Of a stretch of DNA of 35,385 bases, positions 33,333-35,385 are shown piece after piece. The stretch spans positions 1 through 35,385 of the forward strand of contig JAISTQ010000052.1 in assembly GCA_031272505.1 (NCBI GenBank). The letters are read 5' to 3'. Under the pieces are notes generated by a model. That model had not been told where the DNA came from, searched no databases, and saw only the letters and a program-made list of their open reading frames with translations. Position 1 is the first letter of the stretch. Each line of letters starts with the position of its first letter. The DNA comes from Propionibacteriaceae bacterium (lineage in GTDB: Bacteria > Actinomycetota > Actinomycetes > Propionibacteriales > Propionibacteriaceae). Both the position numbers and the translations under genes were made by a program.

Positions 33333-34079
33333 ATGATCAAGCAACTCGGTATAGGCGCCGGATTGCTCGCCTTCGCCTTCATAAGTGCTTTCGAGTCTAC
33401 CGAGGCCGCCAAAACCGCTCCCCAGCACTTCCTGCAGGTGGCTTGGGGAACTGACGCTGATTGGCAGCCGTCCGCGTCAGGTTGGGTGGATGCCACTTCG
33501 GAGGCTTGGGTGAATCTGAATGACGGCGCGGGATTGCCGAATCGACCGGGTGATCCGCAGCGGCTGCGCATCGCGGTGCGCTCCCAGGCGGACGCGCCGG
33601 TCGAACTCTACGTCTCGCTCGTCGACCCGGATCCGCAACCGGGCGCGGATGCCGAAGGTTATCGTCACGATCTTTTCGAGAAATTGCAGTTGGAAGTCTC
33701 CGCCGCCGGACGGGTGTTGGTGGACGCGGCCGCCCCCGAGGTGATCGGCAAGCCGCTGGGCGGACAGTTAGGCAGCCAGGAGACGCGCGTGTTTGACGTC
33801 GAGTTCAGCCTGCCCGACACACTGGACAACCAATGGCTCAAGGCGCACACCGGTTTGACGATGGTGTTGCAGGCCACCGGGAAAACACCCAAGGCGGAGC
33901 CCACCCCGGCGCCGACGCGGCCAACTCCTCCGTCAAGGCCGAATCCTCCCTACTCGCGCACTGGCGGCATGTTGCTGCCCACCGCCTTCGGGTTGGGGCT
34001 GGCCGGGCTGGGGCTGGGCGTGCTGGCCGTGGGGGCGACCATTCTCGTCACCCTGCACCGCCGCCGAAGGGAGAAGTAA
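33333..34079 (+). CDS. C-terminally anchored surface protein of the SipW locus
   Basis: The 248-residue protein has an N-terminal signal (IKQLGIGAGLLAFAFISAF, then ESTEA-AKT), an extracellular beta-rich domain (APQHFLQVAWGTDADW...; VELYVSLVDPDPQ), a Pro/Thr linker (PTPAPTRPTPPSRPNPP), then YSRTGG, a hydrophobic helix (FGLGLAGLGLGVLAVGATIL) and the basic tail HRRRREK. The end has the layout of a sortase sorting signal, but YSRTG departs from LPxTG, so it may simply remain membrane-anchored. No homologue is recognised. AAAGGAG lies five bases before the ATG at 33333. A role as anchor or nucleator for the exported protein is inferred. Confidence 0.78.
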   Translation: MIKQLGIGAGLLAFAFISAFESTEAAKTAPQHFLQVAWGTDADWQPSASGWVDATSEAWVNLNDGAGLPNRPGDPQRLRIAVRSQADAPVELYVSLVDPDPQPGADAEGYRHDLFEKLQLEVSAAGRVLVDAAAPEVIGKPLGGQLGSQETRVFDVEFSLPDTLDNQWLKAHTGLTMVLQATGKTPKAEPTPAPTRPTPPSRPNPPYSRTGGMLLPTAFGLGLAGLGLGVLAVGATILVTLHRRRREK

Positions 34080-34092
34080 GTAAGGAGAAATG

Positions 34093-34734
34093 ATGCCCTG
34101 GCGTTCCTCCCGTACCAAAGCCCCCGCCTGCCGACGCGGGGTGGTGAAGCGTCAGCCGACGCGGGTCTACACCCCCGCAGCCGACACCTCGCCGCCGAAC
34201 GATGCCGCGCTGCGGCTGCTGCAAACGGTGCAACGGGTGGTGTTGAACCTGGGCGCGGTGCTGGGTGTGGTCTGCATCGCGCTGCTGCTGGCCTGCCTGG
34301 CCTTCAACGTGCGGCCCGCCGTGGTGATTTCGGGATCGATGTCCCCCAACATTCCAATCGGCTCGATCACCTTGCACCAGCCGACGCGCGTCTCCGAGAT
34401 CCACGTCGGTGACGTGGTGACGCTGGTGCGCCCCGAAGACGGCACCCTGGTGACCCACCGGGTGATCCAGATCGAGCCCAAAGAGTTTGGGGCCACCTTG
34501 ACGCTGAAGGGGGACGCGAACGCGGTCGCCGATCCGCTCGGTTACGACGTCTACGAAGTCGGCAAGGTGCTGGCGGTGCTGCCGCTGGTCGGCTACCTGG
34601 TGCTCGCCGTCCAACACCACCCGCTGCTGGTGGTGCTGCTGCTGCTGTTGATCACCGCCCTCGCCGTCTTCCCCACCAAACACCTGATCCGCGACCCCCA
34701 ACCCGACCCCGACCGCCACCGCTCGTCCGGATGA
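34093..34734 (+). CDS. sipW: SipW-type (ER/archaeal-type) signal peptidase I
   Basis: The 213-residue protein has a Lys/Arg-rich cytoplasmic N-terminus, one membrane helix (about 50-71), the catalytic serine in ISGSMSPNIPIGS (Ser82), THRVIQI with the histidine of the Ser-His-Asp type (His122), GDANAVAD with aspartates 141 and 147, and a C-terminal hydrophobic region (about 155-195). SipW-type peptidases cleave non-canonical signals of TasA and related proteins. It is the last gene of the locus, 13 bases after the anchored-protein gene. The second of two adjacent ATGs (34093) is five bases from AAGGAG; the first, at 34090, is two bases away. Confidence 0.9.
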   Translation: MPWRSSRTKAPACRRGVVKRQPTRVYTPAADTSPPNDAALRLLQTVQRVVLNLGAVLGVVCIALLLACLAFNVRPAVVISGSMSPNIPIGSITLHQPTRVSEIHVGDVVTLVRPEDGTLVTHRVIQIEPKEFGATLTLKGDANAVADPLGYDVYEVGKVLAVLPLVGYLVLAVQHHPLLVVLLLLLITALAVFPTKHLIRDPQPDPDRHRSSG

Positions 34735-34812
34735 GTTACCCATATCCCCGCGAATAAGCTAAACTAGCTCAGGTTCGTTTGCTTAGGGATCGCTCCCGCA
34801 GCATGGATCGCT

Positions 34813-35092
<280 letters not shown>

Positions 35093-35377
35093 ATGCCGCT
35101 CGGCTTGGAGCCGCTGCTCACTGTGGTCGAGCTGGCCGAGTACCTGGGCATCCCAGTCTCGACCCTGTGTTCCTCGCTCCGCTCGTCAACAGCTTCCTTG
35201 GCCTCGGGAGAACGAACAAGTTCGTTCTCCTCTCGGCCTGCGTCGCTGCACGACTGGCGGTTGCGCGGCGAAGGCCCGGTAGCGCATCGGTTTGGCAAGC
35301 ACCTGAAGTTCGCCGCGTCCGACGTGAAGGCGTGGATGGCCTCCCGACGCGAGGGAGCCGGGCATGAGCAGGGCTAG
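35093..35377 (+). CDS. Excisionase-like helix-turn-helix protein carrying an in-frame insertion
   Basis: The 94-residue frame encodes an HTH_17/excisionase-family protein: LEPLLTVVELAEYLGIPVSTL, then an extra 27 residues, then DWRLRGEGPVAHRFGKHLKF and SDVKAWMASRRE (segments quoted to show the break). Removing the 81 bases at 35169-35249 joins STL to YDWRLRG, exactly the usual sequence between helix 2 and the wing. Xis proteins bend DNA and direct integrase toward excision. The start at 35093 is chosen because the family begins near there; no clear ribosome-binding site is visible, and a GTG at about 35066 is possible. Whether the interrupted protein still folds is unknown. Confidence 0.68.
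   Translation: MPLGLEPLLTVVELAEYLGIPVSTLCSSLRSSTASLASGERTSSFSSRPASLHDWRLRGEGPVAHRFGKHLKFAASDVKAWMASRREGAGHEQG
35169..35249. mobile_element. 81-nt palindrome-containing in-frame insertion in the excisionase-like gene
   Basis: The insert has no stop codon in the gene's frame and a length divisible by three. At its centre GGAGAACGAAC (35207-35217) and GTTCGTTCTCC (35220-35230) form a perfect 11-bp stem with a two-base loop, extended imperfectly by GGCCTC/CTCGGCC. There are no obvious terminal repeats or target duplication. It resembles in concept the palindromic elements found inside Rickettsia genes. Confidence 0.55.
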
Positions 35378-35385
35378 GAAACCCA
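35364..35385 (+). CDS. First codons of the next gene, probably a site-specific integrase
   Basis: An ATG at 35364 opens a frame reading MSRARKP to the window edge, overlapping the excisionase-like gene by 14 bases with GAGGGAG about seven bases upstream. In actinobacterial integrative elements the gene after xis is usually the tyrosine integrase, which often begins with such a basic N-terminus. The identity is inferred from position only. Confidence 0.4.

Overview
The window is about 35.4 kb of high-G+C actinobacterial chromosome. The diagnostic genes are a WhiB4-type regulator beside a PonA2-type penicillin-binding protein and a metallophosphoesterase, an Ssd/TadABC/TadE pilus block, a topoisomerase I-tmk-holB cluster, an NAD-dependent ligase and an actinobacterial-type branched-chain aminotransferase. 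The same gene neighbourhoods occur in mycobacteria (Rv3644c-Rv3683 region), but the surface proteins (BspA-like leucine-rich repeats, a SipW-type secretion locus) suggest a host- or biofilm-associated lineage, perhaps near Propionibacteriaceae. That placement is an inference.

Layout. (a) 1-4283, accessory: the 5' part of a secreted leucine-rich-repeat protein (minus), an AT-richer intergenic stretch with tandem 14-bp repeats, a cytosine-5 methyltransferase and, convergent with it, a NaeI-family restriction endonuclease, then a repeat- and hairpin-rich spacer and two tRNA genes (Glu-CTC, Gln-CTG). (b) 4353-10432, core metabolism and repair: the overlapping minus-strand set ilvE, fumarylacetoacetase-family hydrolase, CPBP protease, and the plus-strand pair leuB, ligA. 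(c) 10440-19399, envelope and replication: a lipoprotein alpha/beta-hydrolase, a DoxX-type membrane protein, and the minus-strand run of a PDZ serine protease, topA, tmk and holB. (d) 19585-24176: a complete minus-strand Tad/Flp pilus assembly operon (ssd, tadA, tadB, tadC, Flp-type pilin, two TadE-like pseudopilins). (e) 24280-29879: a methyltransferase-like protein, a holin-X family membrane protein, nth, whiB4, ponA2 and a metallophosphoesterase. (f) 29940-34734: a large LuxR-type ATPase regulator followed by a three-gene SipW-dependent secretion locus (TasA/camelysin-like exported protein, C-terminally anchored surface protein, SipW-type signal peptidase). (g) 34813-end: tRNA-Pro(CGG) with encoded CCA, then an excisionase-like gene and the first codons of the next gene, probably an integrase, which looks like the edge of an integrative element.

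Points deserving most attention. The regulator plus SipW locus looks like a self-contained export and surface-display system that I cannot match to a characterised one. The excisionase gene carries an 81-nt in-frame insertion with an 11-bp perfect palindrome; removing it restores a canonical helix-turn-helix protein. The restriction-modification pair is closely NaeI-like, including the Leu43 position known from NaeI. Several short structured repeats (tandem 14-mers at 1462, 43-bp direct repeats at 3817 and 3983, a 12-bp stem at 33264) have no explanation in the gene annotation.
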